From contig SECN01000065.1 of the NCBI GenBank assembly GCA_004173515.1, positions 1 to 40,835 of the forward strand: a stretch of DNA of 40,835 nucleotides, written 5' to 3'. Below the pieces are notes generated by a model. The model was not told the DNA's origin, ran no database searches, and saw only the letters and a program-made list of their open reading frames with translations. Positions 1 through 8,385 of this stretch are shown in pieces. A program made the position numbers and the translations under genes. This stretch comes from Myxococcaceae bacterium (GTDB taxonomy: Bacteria; Myxococcota; Myxococcia; Myxococcales; Myxococcaceae). How positions within the stretch are numbered: the first letter of the stretch is position 1; every line of letters starts with the position of its first letter.

Positions 1-21
1 CCCCCCACCCCTCCTTAACTT

Positions 22-46
22 CCCCGCCATGGAATCCATGCCGGGG
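22..46. terminator. Long hairpin before the first gene, probable terminator of an upstream gene
   Basis: An inverted repeat pairs CCCCG (22-26) with CGGGG (42-46) and CATG (28-31) with CATG (37-40), with one C:C mismatch and a 5-nt GAATC loop. There is no U tract. It lies about 85 bp upstream of the acetyltransferase start. It most simply ends a transcript entering from the left, but it could also be a palindromic operator. Confidence 0.4.
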
Positions 47-131
47 CGAAGGTCACAGCAACCGCCACGCGTCGGGGCTCGGAGCGCCGTGTCTGGCCCG
101 GACCGCGTTGGCCCCTCCTCGGGAGGGCACC

Positions 132-1187
132 ATGGTTGAGGTGCGCACCTTCGAAGGAGACGCCGCGGAGGCGGCCTGGTTCATCAACCGCGTCTGGCAA
201 TCCAGCTACGGCAAGACCACCGCGCTGCCTGTCTGGAATACGCGCTTCATGGACTGGCTGTTGTTCCGGGGCGGACAGGCGCCTCGCGACTACCTGCTGG
301 CGGCGTATGACAAGGGGACGCTGGTGGGCACGCTGTTCGCGGAGCCCGCGCGGATCCGCCTGGGCGCCCTGGAGGTGGACGGCACCCATGGGAGCCGCGC
401 GAGCGTCGCGGACTCCCACCGGGGTGAAGGCATCGCCGGAAAGCTGGCGCGGGAGCTGTTGCGTCGCCACCGCGATCGCGGGGCCCGGCTGTCCCTGGGC
501 TGCGTGACGACGGGCACGCGCGAGTCGGGGTTCTGGAAGCAGGCCTGGAACAAGCGCCACATCCACGGGCTGGGACTCTGGGCGTATGTCTTTGATGCAC
601 GGGCACTGGCGCGGGGAGCGTTCACGGACACCCAGCGCCACCTGCTCACGCTGGCGCGTCCCTTCCTCCGGCAGGGTTTCAAGGAAGCGGACACGCGGGG
701 CATCCGGCCGTACCACCCCAACGACCTGCCCCGCTGCATGGGCCTGGTGCGGCGGATGCAGCAACCCGTGACGCTGGGCTTCGCCTATACGACCGAGCGG
801 CTGGCGCACCAGCTCCAGTACCAGGATGTGCCGCGCACCTTCGTGTTGGAACAGGACGGCGAGGTCCAGGGGCTGGTGAACACCTACAGCCTCGAGCTGA
901 CCGGCCAGGGCACCCACTCCGTCATGTCGGAGGTCGTCGACCTGGTGGCCTTCGAGGACTCCGTCTCCTGCGCCGACCGGCAACGCATGCTCCAGGGCGT
1001 CATGCAGGACATGCAGCGCCGGGGCGTGGCCTGCGCCGGGATGCTGCGAAGCTCCAACCTCCCGGCGTCCCTGATGCTGCGAACGGGCTGGCTGCCCCTG
1101 CCCGGCGGCGCGAGGCTCACGTGTCTGCTGCCGGGCTCGAACATGCCCCTGCCCGAGTCCCTGAACGTGTTCACGCACCTGCGCTGA
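132..1187 (+). CDS. Tandem GNAT-family N-acetyltransferase
   Basis: This is a 351-residue protein of two GNAT-like halves. The first half carries a typical acetyl-CoA binding motif A (HRGEGIAGKLARELL) at about residues 97-111. The second half (about 190-345) has the same overall plan with a weaker motif. GNAT enzymes move an acyl group from acyl-CoA to an amine, and the substrate here cannot be read from sequence. The ATG at 132 is preferred over an in-frame TTG at 108 because GGGAGG at 121-126 is well placed for it. The gene converges on the glycosyltransferase at 1209 with 21 bp between stops. The family is secure, the role unknown. Confidence 0.82.
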   Translation: MVEVRTFEGDAAEAAWFINRVWQSSYGKTTALPVWNTRFMDWLLFRGGQAPRDYLLAAYDKGTLVGTLFAEPARIRLGALEVDGTHGSRASVADSHRGEGIAGKLARELLRRHRDRGARLSLGCVTTGTRESGFWKQAWNKRHIHGLGLWAYVFDARALARGAFTDTQRHLLTLARPFLRQGFKEADTRGIRPYHPNDLPRCMGLVRRMQQPVTLGFAYTTERLAHQLQYQDVPRTFVLEQDGEVQGLVNTYSLELTGQGTHSVMSEVVDLVAFEDSVSCADRQRMLQGVMQDMQRRGVACAGMLRSSNLPASLMLRTGWLPLPGGARLTCLLPGSNMPLPESLNVFTHLR

Positions 1188-1201
1188 GTCACGCCGCGCG
1201 A

Positions 1202-1222
1202 GGGCCCGTCAGGCGCGGGCCC
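1202..1222. terminator. GC hairpin between convergent genes
   Basis: GGGCCCG (1202-1208) and CGGGCCC (1216-1222) form a perfect 7-bp stem with a 7-nt loop. It sits where the acetyltransferase and glycosyltransferase genes converge and overlaps the stop codon of the latter. A shared bidirectional terminator is likely, although there is no T run. Confidence 0.45.
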
Positions 1223-2318
1223 GGCGCCCCCACCGCGCGCCCCAGCCGAACACGGTCCGCACGCCCGAGCCCGCGCAGACGCACAGCGCGGGCAGGACGA
1301 GCAGCAGGTACTGCGGCCACTTGGTGCTCCACAGCAGCAGGAACACCAGTCCCACGACAGCGCCCACCGCCCACACGGGCCGCTCGCGCCACGCCCGGGG
1401 CGCGCCCACCACGGCCAGCGGCAGCAGCGCCCACGTGTTGAAGGACGTGAGGTAGATGCCGTCCTGCGACCGGGCCAGCCAGGGGTCCACCAGGAACGCG
1501 AGCGGCTGATACCAGGGCAGCGCGCTCTTCCGCACGTGTTCGCTGTGCGAGTAGTCCCAGTGGAACGTGACGGACTCCCAGAGCGAAGCGAGCGGCGAGG
1601 ACCACAGCGCGGGGTTCGCGAGGAAGAACACCGCCACCGTGGGCACGACGAACGCGACCCACGGACGCCACCGGGTCCGCGCGCCCGTCACCAGGAACGG
1701 CAGGAACGTGAGCCCGCCCACCAGCCCATACGGATACTTCCCCGCCGCCGCCAGACCGAGCAGCGCGCCGGACACCGCGAGCCACGCCGGTGCGAAGTCC
1801 CCCGCGCCCCGGCGAGCGCGTTCGAAGGCCAGCAGCGCGAGCGTCGCGATGAGCCCGGGCACCGCTTCCAGATACGCCTGGGACGTGTACTTCGTGTGGT
1901 ACGGATCCCACGCGAGCAGGAGCGCGCCCAACGGATCCACGGTCGCGAGCACCCCCACCTGGAGCACCCCGGCCACCGCGGACAGGCCGCGCGTCACACG
2001 GAAGGCGGGCCGCGCGGCGTCGGGCAGGGGCTGGCCCATGGGCACGTTCGCCCAGTCGGGTTCGGGGGCGTGGGCCGCCCGCACGGCCTGCGCGAAGAGC
2101 AGCTTCACCAGCGGCGGATGTTCGAAGTTCTCCCGCAGCGCGCCCACGTCGCGCCAGCGCCCCTGGTCGAGCATTCCCGCGTAGGTGTAGGCGATGGGCA
2201 GGTAGGTCGCCTCGTCGAAGTCCTGGGACAGCCGCTCCACGGCGCGGGAGCGCTGCCAGGTGGCGACCAGGAGTGCGATGAGGGTGAGGAGCAGGGCCAG
2301 AGGGCGGGAGCGGAACAC
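1209..2318 (-). CDS. GT-C type membrane glycosyltransferase (ArnT/PMT-like)
   Basis: A protein of about 369 residues with roughly nine to ten hydrophobic segments. The first large loop carries the acidic pair of GT-C enzymes (D33 and D35-E36 in SQDFDEATY) and a conserved EHPPL at 66-70. Both are typical of glycosyltransferase family 39/ArnT-like enzymes that move sugar from a polyprenyl-phosphate carrier to an acceptor on the periplasmic side. The usual C-terminal globular domain is missing, so it is a short member. The start is uncertain. GTG at 2318 places the first membrane helix right at the N-terminus; TTG at 2372 is the alternative. It diverges from the exported protein at 2446. Confidence 0.75.
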   Translation of the reverse strand: MFRSRPLALLLTLIALLVATWQRSRAVERLSQDFDEATYLPIAYTYAGMLDQGRWRDVGALRENFEHPPLVKLLFAQAVRAAHAPEPDWANVPMGQPLPDAARPAFRVTRGLSAVAGVLQVGVLATVDPLGALLLAWDPYHTKYTSQAYLEAVPGLIATLALLAFERARRGAGDFAPAWLAVSGALLGLAAAGKYPYGLVGGLTFLPFLVTGARTRWRPWVAFVVPTVAVFFLANPALWSSPLASLWESVTFHWDYSHSEHVRKSALPWYQPLAFLVDPWLARSQDGIYLTSFNTWALLPLAVVGAPRAWRERPVWAVGAVVGLVFLLLWSTKWPQYLLLVLPALCVCAGSGVRTVFGWGARWGRRARA

Positions 2319-2445
2319 GCTCGCATCGATATCACGGTGCTCCCACCGCGCCGGGAGCGGAGGGACCGCCAAACCCAGACGCTGCCCTCCGAGCAACCGG
2401 AGCACGGCCCTGGTGACGCGCGGCCCGACGCCCCAGCTTTGGAGC

Positions 2446-2979
2446 ATGAAGACCGCCTGCATCCTCACCGTCGCCGCCCTGCTCGCGGGCGGATCCGCCG
2501 TCGCGAAGACAGACGACATCGTGGAACTCAGGACCCCTCGGACGACCGTGCGCGCGAGCGTCGATGCGACGGGTCTCCAGGGTCCGGACCTGCGCTTGCG
2601 GATGACGGACACGACCCTGAGCGGACAGGCCTTCCAGCGCCCCGTGGACCTGAACCTGTCGGATCAACGCATCCAGGGCACGGTGGGCCAGAAGCCGGTG
2701 GACCTCTCCGTGCGCGAGCAACCGGGCGTGGTGGAGATGTCCGGGAACTTCGCGGGTCAGCCCTCGTCGCTGACGCTCAGCCCGGATGAGTTGACGGGGT
2801 CGGTGGGGCCGTGTGGCTACAACCTCATCATCGAGCGCGACCGCAAGCACTACAGCGGCACGCGCGCCTGCGGCGACCAGCGCGAGGACAACGTGCACGT
2901 CGCCATTCCAAAGACCCTGGGAGGCGGTTCCGCCTCCGGGCGCATGGCCGCGTTGAGCCTGCTGCTTTCGCATCCGTGA
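2446..2979 (+). CDS. Exported protein of unknown function
   Basis: A 177-residue protein with a clear signal peptide (MKTACILTVAALLAGGSAVA, residues 1-20). The mature part is a run of short beta-prone repeats with alternating polar and hydrophobic residues (forms of 'xxRPVDLNLSDQ' and 'QKPVDLSVREQ' recur), then two cysteines about 20 residues apart that could form a disulfide around NLIIERDRKHYSG. This suggests a small periplasmic or surface beta-structured protein. I do not recognise the family. The start is the ATG directly before the signal peptide, 127 bp from the divergent glycosyltransferase start. Confidence 0.7.
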   Translation: MKTACILTVAALLAGGSAVAKTDDIVELRTPRTTVRASVDATGLQGPDLRLRMTDTTLSGQAFQRPVDLNLSDQRIQGTVGQKPVDLSVREQPGVVEMSGNFAGQPSSLTLSPDELTGSVGPCGYNLIIERDRKHYSGTRACGDQREDNVHVAIPKTLGGGSASGRMAALSLLLSHP

Positions 2980-3036
2980 GCACGCAAAGCGGCCTGCCCA
3001 TGGTGCCTGGACGCCGGGTGTAGTGAACTGCGGACC

Positions 3037-4332
3037 GTGTCCACCCTTCCTGCAGGCGAAGAACCCAGGCGCACCGTCGGCCCCTTCCAACTGCTGGCGC
3101 TGGGCGTCAACGGCATCGTGGGCGTCGGCATCTTCTTCGCGCCCGCGGAGGTCGCGGCCCAGGCGCCCGGGATGGGCGCGGTGTGGGCCTTCGCGATGAC
3201 GGGCCTCGCGCTGGTGCCGGTGGCGCTCGCGTTCGCGGTGCTCGGGCGGAGGTTCGACTCGGACGGAGGCCCCGTCGTCTTCGCGCGGGCGGCGTTCGGC
3301 GAGCGGGCGTCGTTCCTCGTCGGCTGGGTGGCCTACGTCAGCGCCTTCCTGAGCGCCGCCGCGGTGAACGCGGGACTGGCGCGAGCGCTGGCGCCCTCGC
3401 TGGGACTGGCGGGGCCGGTGGGCGAGCGCTTCCTGGCCTCCGCGCTGGTGACGGCCCTGGTGGCGCTGGTGGCCACCGGGATGCGCGTGTCGGCCAGGAC
3501 GTGGACGGCGCTCACGGTGCTCAAGCTGGTGCCGCTGGTGGCGCTGCTGGGGGCCTTCTTCTTCCTGCCTTCTTCCGGAGCGCTGCCGGCGCCCCTGCCC
3601 GCCACCGGAGGATCCTGGCTGAAGGCGGGGCTCGCGGTGATGTTCGCCTTCCAGGGGTTCGAAATCGTCCCGGTCATCGCCGGGCAGGTGCGCGCGTCGG
3701 AGCGCACGGTGCCGCTGGCCACGGTGGGTTCGCTGCTGGTGGCGATGCTGCTGTACGTGGGGCTCACGTGGGCCTGCGTGGCGGCGCTGCCGGGGCTGGC
3801 GCAGGCGACCGCGCCGCTGGTGCAGGCGGCGGGCGTCTGGGGCGGCACGGGCCTGGAGCGATTCGTGAACGCGGGCACCAGCGTGTCCGCGCTGGGCATC
3901 TGCCTGGGGACGCTGGTGACGACGCCGCGCTACCTGTCCGCGCTGGCCTCCGGGGAGCGGTCGCTGTTCGGGCTGGAGCGGATGACGACGTCGGGCGTGC
4001 CGATGCGGGCGCTGCTGGTGACGTGGGCGCTGGTGGTGGGGTTCGTGAACATGGGCGACCTGTCGGAGCTCTTCGCGCTCTCCGCCATCGCGGTGCTGAT
4101 GCAATTCGGTGTCACCGCCGCCGCGCTCGCGGTGTTGTCGCTGCGGCGGGAGCGGGACTTGAAGCCCGTGCACGCGCTGCTGGCGGTGCCCACGCTGGTG
4201 CTGGGCCTGACGCTGGTCGCCTTCGGAGCAAGCGCCCGCGAGGCGGCGGTCGCGTCGCTGGCGGTGCTCGTGGGCTTCGCGCTCATGCAGTTGTCGCGGC
4301 CGAGGGTTCCAGCGCCCGGCCCCCAGCCCTGA
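3037..4332 (+). CDS. APC-superfamily amino acid permease
   Basis: A 431-residue integral membrane protein with about 12 hydrophobic segments. The N-terminal TM1 region (LLALGVNGIVGVGIFFAP, about residues 17-34) has the glycine-rich unwound helix of amino acid/polyamine/organocation permeases. 'AFQGFEIVPVIAGQV' near residue 205 matches the conserved TM6 region. Such proteins import amino acids or amines by H+ or Na+ coupling or exchange; the substrate is not predictable. Translation starts at GTG 3037, since no ATG precedes TM1 in frame. It has the same orientation as the exported protein upstream, 57 bp away, and may share its transcript. Confidence 0.85.
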   Translation: MSTLPAGEEPRRTVGPFQLLALGVNGIVGVGIFFAPAEVAAQAPGMGAVWAFAMTGLALVPVALAFAVLGRRFDSDGGPVVFARAAFGERASFLVGWVAYVSAFLSAAAVNAGLARALAPSLGLAGPVGERFLASALVTALVALVATGMRVSARTWTALTVLKLVPLVALLGAFFFLPSSGALPAPLPATGGSWLKAGLAVMFAFQGFEIVPVIAGQVRASERTVPLATVGSLLVAMLLYVGLTWACVAALPGLAQATAPLVQAAGVWGGTGLERFVNAGTSVSALGICLGTLVTTPRYLSALASGERSLFGLERMTTSGVPMRALLVTWALVVGFVNMGDLSELFALSAIAVLMQFGVTAAALAVLSLRRERDLKPVHALLAVPTLVLGLTLVAFGASAREAAVASLAVLVGFALMQLSRPRVPAPGPQP

Positions 4333-4339
4333 GCAGCGT

Positions 4340-4358
4340 GCCCGCCCGAGGGGCAGGC
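4340..4358 (+). terminator. Candidate terminator after the permease
   Basis: GCCCGCC (4340-4346) and GGCAGGC (4352-4358) can pair over 7 bp with one wobble and a 5-nt loop, 7 bp after the permease stop. There is no T tract, so support is modest. Confidence 0.3.
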
Positions 4359-4436
4359 AGGCCCCGGGACTACCTGGCAAGTCATGTTGCGAAGAGGTGA
4401 CCGGGCCGGGAGACTCCTGCGGGGGTTTTCGAGTCG

Positions 4437-5162
4437 ATGCTCGGGTATCAGGCGAACGCGCAGTGGCGGGACATGTCCGACTTCGTGGTGCATTTCACGA
4501 AGCCCGGGCCCCCGTACCATGACGCCTACCAGAACATGATGAGCATCCTGGGAGCGCGCACGCTCATCCCGGGCGCGGAGGGTTTTGGCATCGCGCGGCG
4601 GGAGGCGAAGGTGGCGGACCGGAGCCGTTCGGTGTGCTTCAGCGAGATCCCCATCGACCAACTGGGGCGGCTGGTGCAGCGCCGGAGCCTGTACGGCATC
4701 GCCTTCCGCAAGAGCTTCATCCTGTCGCAGGGAGGAGGCCCCGTCTGGTACGTGCAGTACGGCTCCGCGGCGCACCTGGCGATGAAGCACCAGTTGGCCC
4801 AGGCGCTGTCGGCGAAGGAGCCGCACCAGGAGCCCGTGTGGGCGGTGACGCCCTTCGTGGACATCCAGGGAGACGCGCACAACGCACCGTACAACTACCG
4901 CTTCGACTGGGAGCGGGAGTGGCGCGTCCCAGGCCTGCTGCGCTTCACGGAGTACGACGTCGCGGCGCTCTTCCTGCCCGAAGAGCTGCACACCCTGGCC
5001 CAGGACTTCTTCGCCTGGGCGGTGCGGGAGCGCGCGGGGCCGGGCTACTTCTGCCCGGTGTTGGACCCCGGCTGGAAGGAAGCGCAGATCGCCGAAGCGC
5101 TGGCGAAGCACGCGGAAGCCACACCGCCGTCACGCACGGAAAGCAAGCGCGTGCCCGGGTAG
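4437..5162 (+). CDS. AbiGi-like protein (possible ADP-ribosyltransferase-like fold)
   Basis: A soluble protein of 241 residues, or 229 if it starts at ATG 4473. The order of its conserved patches resembles the AbiGi (abortive infection) and DUF2971-type families: 'VVHFTK' (H19), 'SVCFSEIPI' (66-73), 'YGIAF' (86-90), 'GGGPVWYV' (99-106) and 'WEREWRV' (158-164). An early H-F-T, a central Y-G-I-x-F and a late E-x-E-W-R are also compatible with an ART-like fold such as DarT. That is inference from motif order only. It stands alone, with no partner toxin or antitoxin beside it, and converges on dbpA with 9 bp between stops. A defence role is possible but not shown. Confidence 0.55.
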   Translation: MLGYQANAQWRDMSDFVVHFTKPGPPYHDAYQNMMSILGARTLIPGAEGFGIARREAKVADRSRSVCFSEIPIDQLGRLVQRRSLYGIAFRKSFILSQGGGPVWYVQYGSAAHLAMKHQLAQALSAKEPHQEPVWAVTPFVDIQGDAHNAPYNYRFDWEREWRVPGLLRFTEYDVAALFLPEELHTLAQDFFAWAVRERAGPGYFCPVLDPGWKEAQIAEALAKHAEATPPSRTESKRVPG

Positions 5163-5171
5163 GCAGCGGCG

Positions 5172-6557
5172 CTACTTCACCCGCTCGATGCGGTGCTTGC
5201 GCCCCTTGATGCGGCCTTCGCTCAGGCGCTGGAAGGCGACCTTCACCACGCGCTTGGAGACGGCGACGAAGGCATGGTGGTCGTGGATTTCAATCTTGCC
5301 CACGTCCGTCGCGGCCAGCCCGCCCGCCTCGCCCGTGAGCGCGCCCAGGATATCGCCCGGGCGCATCTTGTCCTTGCGACCCGCGGAGATGGACAGCGTC
5401 TCCCAGCCGGAGATGAGGGACACACCCGGCGTGTTCTCCGGCACCAGCGCGTCCAGATCGCCCTTCTCCAGCTTCACGCCCGTGGTGCCTTCGATGTCCT
5501 CCACCTTCCGGCTGTCCGAGCGCGTCACCAGCGAGATGGCCAGACCGCGCAGGCCCGCGCGCCCCGTGCGCCCGATGCGGTGCACATACGCCTCCGGCAC
5601 CTGGGGCATCTCGTAGTTCACCACCGCGTCCAGCGCCTCCACGTCGATGCCCCGGCCCGCCACGTCCGTGGCCACCAGCACGCGCGTGCTGTGATTGCGG
5701 AACTTCGCCATCACCCGGTCCCGGTCGAACTGCTCCAGGTCCCCCTGCAACCCATCCGCGCTCACGCCCGCCTTCACCAGCTCGCGCGTGACCTCCACCA
5801 CCACCGCCTTGAAGTTGCAGAACACGATGGCGGACGTCGGCTGGTGCTGCTTCAGGATGCGCAGCAGCATCCCCAGCTTCTCCTCCGGCTGGCACGCGTA
5901 CGCCACCTGCTGGATGTCCGGCGCGGCCTCCTCCTGCGCCAGCGACACCCGCACCGGGTCCTTCTGGAACGCGCGGCTCAGCTTCTCGATGTCGTCCGGG
6001 AACGTCGCGGAGAAGAGCACCGTCTGCCGCTTCGAGGGCGTCGCGCCGAGCACACGCTCCATGTCCTCGCGAAAGCCCATGTCCAGCATCCGGTCCGCTT
6101 CATCCAGCACCACCGTGGCCAGGTGCCGCAAGTCCAGCACCTCGCGATCCAACAGGTCCAGGATGCGCCCCGGCGTCCCCACCGCGATGTGCACGCCCTT
6201 CTCCAGCGCCTCCACCTGGGGCTTGATGGGCGAGCCGCCCGCCAGCGGCAGCACCTGCACGCCGGGCATCCGCCGCGCCAGCCGCCGGATCTCTCCGGCC
6301 ACCTGCGCGCACAGCTCACGCGTCGGGCAGAGCACCAGCGCCTGGAGCCGCCGGTCCTGCGTGAGCTTCACCTTCTGCAGGATGGGCAGCGCGAACGCCG
6401 CCGTCTTCCCGCTGCCCGTGCGGGCCTGTCCCACCAGGTCCTTGCCCTGCAACAGCACCGGGATGGTCTGCGCCTGGATGGGGGTGGCGGTGCGGAACTC
6501 CAGCTCCTCCAACACCTGGAGCAGCGGGGGCGACAGCGCGAGCGCGGAGAAATCCAT
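5172..6557 (-). CDS. dbpA: ATP-dependent RNA helicase DbpA
   Basis: A 461-residue DEAD-box helicase with the full motif set: Q motif (FRTATPIQAQ), Walker A (ARTGSGKT, about 44-51), PTREL, DEAD (VLDEAD), SAT (FSATFP) and the C-terminal HRIGRTGR. The last 75 residues (SAGRKDKMRPGDILGALTGE...) match the DbpA RNA-binding domain, which targets a 23S rRNA hairpin during large-subunit assembly. This tail separates it from RhlE or other DEAD proteins. The start ATG at 6557 begins MDFSAL, typical of DbpA. The gene stands alone; TetR lies 93 bp upstream on the same strand. Confidence 0.92.
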   Translation of the reverse strand: MDFSALALSPPLLQVLEELEFRTATPIQAQTIPVLLQGKDLVGQARTGSGKTAAFALPILQKVKLTQDRRLQALVLCPTRELCAQVAGEIRRLARRMPGVQVLPLAGGSPIKPQVEALEKGVHIAVGTPGRILDLLDREVLDLRHLATVVLDEADRMLDMGFREDMERVLGATPSKRQTVLFSATFPDDIEKLSRAFQKDPVRVSLAQEEAAPDIQQVAYACQPEEKLGMLLRILKQHQPTSAIVFCNFKAVVVEVTRELVKAGVSADGLQGDLEQFDRDRVMAKFRNHSTRVLVATDVAGRGIDVEALDAVVNYEMPQVPEAYVHRIGRTGRAGLRGLAISLVTRSDSRKVEDIEGTTGVKLEKGDLDALVPENTPGVSLISGWETLSISAGRKDKMRPGDILGALTGEAGGLAATDVGKIEIHDHHAFVAVSKRVVKVAFQRLSEGRIKGRKHRIERVK

Positions 6558-6650
6558 CGTGGGCCTCGGGGGACGGAGGCACTTCGGCGCCTCGGGGGTG
6601 ACGCGCGCCCTTGTAGCAGTCTTCAGGGGCCGGACAAGCCCGGCCCTGGC

Positions 6651-7244
6651 CTACCCCGCCCAGCCCGCTGCCTCGGCCGCCGCCGCCCGGGCCAGCTTCG
6701 CCGCGGACGCCGGGTCCACGCGCGCCGTCACGAGCACGCCAATCACGGCCCCCACCAGCAGCTCCACGCGCCGGGCCACCGTCTTCTTCGGCATCACGCC
6801 CGCCCGGGCCGTGCCCTCCAGCGCGCGCGTCAGGTGCCCGCTCAACAAGGCCCGGTAGTCTTCCACCGCCTGGTGGGCCTCCGCGTCGTGAGGGGCCAGC
6901 TCCGTCGCCGTATTCACCAGCAGGCACCCCCGCCGCGTCAGCGTGGGAGGCGCGGTGCCCATCGTCGTCGCGAGCGCTTCGAAATAGGTCGTCACCTGCT
7001 CCAGGCCCGGCGTGCCGGTGGCGAAGACGACCAGCCGGGGCGCGATGACCTCCTGGAGGTACAGCGCGATGGCGCGCGTGAACAGCGCCCGCTTGCTGTC
7101 GAACGCCTGATACAGGCTGGAGCGGTTCAGCCCCGTCGCGGACTCCAGGTCCGAAAGCGACGTCGCCTCATAGCCCCGCGACCAGAACACCCCCAACGCC
7201 GCCCGCACCGCCACCGTCTCATCGAACGCCCGCGTCCGCGCCAC
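6651..7244 (-). CDS. TetR-family transcriptional regulator
   Basis: A 197-residue protein with an N-terminal TetR DNA-binding domain. 'FWSRGYEATSLSDLESATGLNRSSLYQAFDSKRALF' (about residues 20-55) is the classic helix-turn-helix signature, given here only as a family match. The C-terminal ligand domain is helical and its ligand is unknown. It starts at GTG 7244 with GGAGG five bases upstream. It is divergent from the DUF1304 membrane gene, with an imperfect palindrome between them. The usual logic for such pairs is that the regulator represses the neighbour and itself. Confidence 0.88.
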   Translation of the reverse strand: MARTRAFDETVAVRAALGVFWSRGYEATSLSDLESATGLNRSSLYQAFDSKRALFTRAIALYLQEVIAPRLVVFATGTPGLEQVTTYFEALATTMGTAPPTLTRRGCLLVNTATELAPHDAEAHQAVEDYRALLSGHLTRALEGTARAGVMPKKTVARRVELLVGAVIGVLVTARVDPASAAKLARAAAAEAAGWAG

Positions 7245-7254
7245 GTCACCCTCC

Positions 7255-7295
7255 TTGACAATTCTGAACCGAACGATTCAATATGGATTCGGAAC
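7255..7295. promoter_or_regulatory. Promoter and probable TetR operator in the divergent gap
   Basis: TTGACA at 7255-7260 is a perfect sigma-70 -35 hexamer pointing toward the DUF1304 gene; the -10 is weaker (CAATAT at 7279-7284). An imperfect palindrome pairs GAACCGAA (7266-7273) with TTCGGAAC (7288-7295), six of eight positions symmetric. GATTC also repeats at 7275-7279 and 7286-7290. The palindrome covers the -10 region, as a repressor site would. Confidence 0.45.
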
Positions 7296-7335
7296 TGACT
7301 GGTACAGAATAGCCCACCCCGGAGGGGGAGTCATC

Positions 7336-7713
7336 ATGTCGTCACTGGCACAGGTCTTCGCGGTCATCGCGGCGCTCATCCACGTGTTGTTCTTCGTGAT
7401 GGAGAGCATCCTCTTCCCGCAGCCGAAGGTGTGGAAGCGCTTCGGGCTGAAGTCGCAGTCGGACGCGGACGTGGCGAAGCCCATCATGCTCAACCAGGGC
7501 TTCTACAACCTGTTCCTCGCGCTGGGCGTCTTCGTCGGCGTGGCGCTGGTGCACACCGCGTCGGTCGCGTCGGGCGTGGCGATGGTGATGTTCGGCTGTG
7601 CGTGCATGCTGCTGGCCGCCGTGGTGCTGGTGACGAGCAACCGCCGCTTCTTCACGGCCAGCCTCGTCCAGGGCCTGCTGCCGCTCCTGGCCATCGCGCT
7701 CGTCGCCGTCTGA
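7336..7713 (+). CDS. DUF1304-family small membrane protein
   Basis: A 125-residue protein with four hydrophobic segments. The sequence from LIHVLFFVMESILF (about 14-27) through 'MLNQGFYNLFLALGV' (about 55-69) is characteristic of the DUF1304 family of small four-helix membrane proteins, whose function is unknown. ATG 7336 follows a strong purine run (GGAGGGGGAG, 7321-7330). It is divergent from the TetR gene and ends 19 bp before the stop of the convergent lipoprotein gene at 7732. Confidence 0.85.
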   Translation: MSSLAQVFAVIAALIHVLFFVMESILFPQPKVWKRFGLKSQSDADVAKPIMLNQGFYNLFLALGVFVGVALVHTASVASGVAMVMFGCACMLLAAVVLVTSNRRFFTASLVQGLLPLLAIALVAV

Positions 7714-7731
7714 GCCGGGGCTCGGGCAGCG

Positions 7732-8247
7732 TCAGGGCGCGGGGGCGACGGTCTCGAACACGTCCGCGTCGGGCAGGGTGAGGACCTCGCGGCCCGCCTC
7801 GCCCAGCTTCTCGCGCGGCACGTCCTTGAAGCGCTGCACGAAGCTCGCGGACGGGCGCAGGGTGAGGGATTGGCCGGTGGCGCGGTTGCGGAACGTGGTC
7901 GCCACGGCCTCCGGCGTGGGCGTCGTCACCAGTGACAGGTTGAGCTTTCCCAGGCTCGCCCCGGTGGCCGCCGCCGCGCCGTCCGCGACGCAGGTGTATT
8001 GCACCAGCGCCGGGCTGTGGTGGACGACCTCCAGCTTGAAGCTGCCCCGGGACAACCCAAGCTGCTGGAGCGCGAAGTCACCCATGCGGTAGCCCGCCAC
8101 CGCCCACGGTCCCGCGCCCCCGTGCACCAGGGCCACCCGCTCCAGCGCTCCAGGTCCGGCGGGGGGCGAAGCAGCGGGACGCGAACCCGCGCACCCCAGC
8201 GTGAAGCACAGCGTGGCGAAGAGCAGGGGGTGACGGCGCAAGGACAC
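7732..8247 (-). CDS. Lipoprotein with FmdE-like domain
   Basis: A 171-residue protein starting at GTG 8247 (GGAGG six bases upstream) with a lipoprotein-type signal ending in TLGC (C19). The mature region follows the order of the FmdE family (formylmethanofuran dehydrogenase subunit E-like): 'GYRMGDFALQQLGL' (about 52-65), then 'CVADGAAAATGASLGKLNL' (C about 87) and a later 'FRNRATGQSLTLRP'. Compare the FmdE pattern C-x-x-D-...-T-G-x-x-x-G-K-x-N-L. The usual N-terminal HGHxCPG metal site is replaced by HGGAGPWAVAG, so ordinary zinc binding there is doubtful. Some relatives are metal- or cofactor-binding; export as a lipoprotein is unusual. The role is unknown. Confidence 0.6.
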   Translation of the reverse strand: MSLRRHPLLFATLCFTLGCAGSRPAASPPAGPGALERVALVHGGAGPWAVAGYRMGDFALQQLGLSRGSFKLEVVHHSPALVQYTCVADGAAAATGASLGKLNLSLVTTPTPEAVATTFRNRATGQSLTLRPSASFVQRFKDVPREKLGEAGREVLTLPDADVFETVAPAP

Positions 8248-8385
8248 AAGGGCCTCCGGCGGAAGAACCAGCAGCAGCCTTCCCTTCTATCCGGAACCCG
8301 GGCTCCCGCGCGCGGCTCCCTCTCCCGCCAACGGTGCGGCTAGGATGGGCACGAGTCTTTGCCCCCGCCCCCCATCGAGGCCCGC

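Noticed and set aside
2332..4380. Long open frame opposite the exported protein and permease
   Set aside because: It reads as His/Arg/Gln-rich text with no domain, typical of an antisense frame over high-GC genes. The plus-strand genes have signal peptide and membrane segments.
5193..7298. 700-codon open frame opposite dbpA and tetR
   Set aside because: It lies wholly antisense to two clear genes, has no ribosome site and no recognisable motif.
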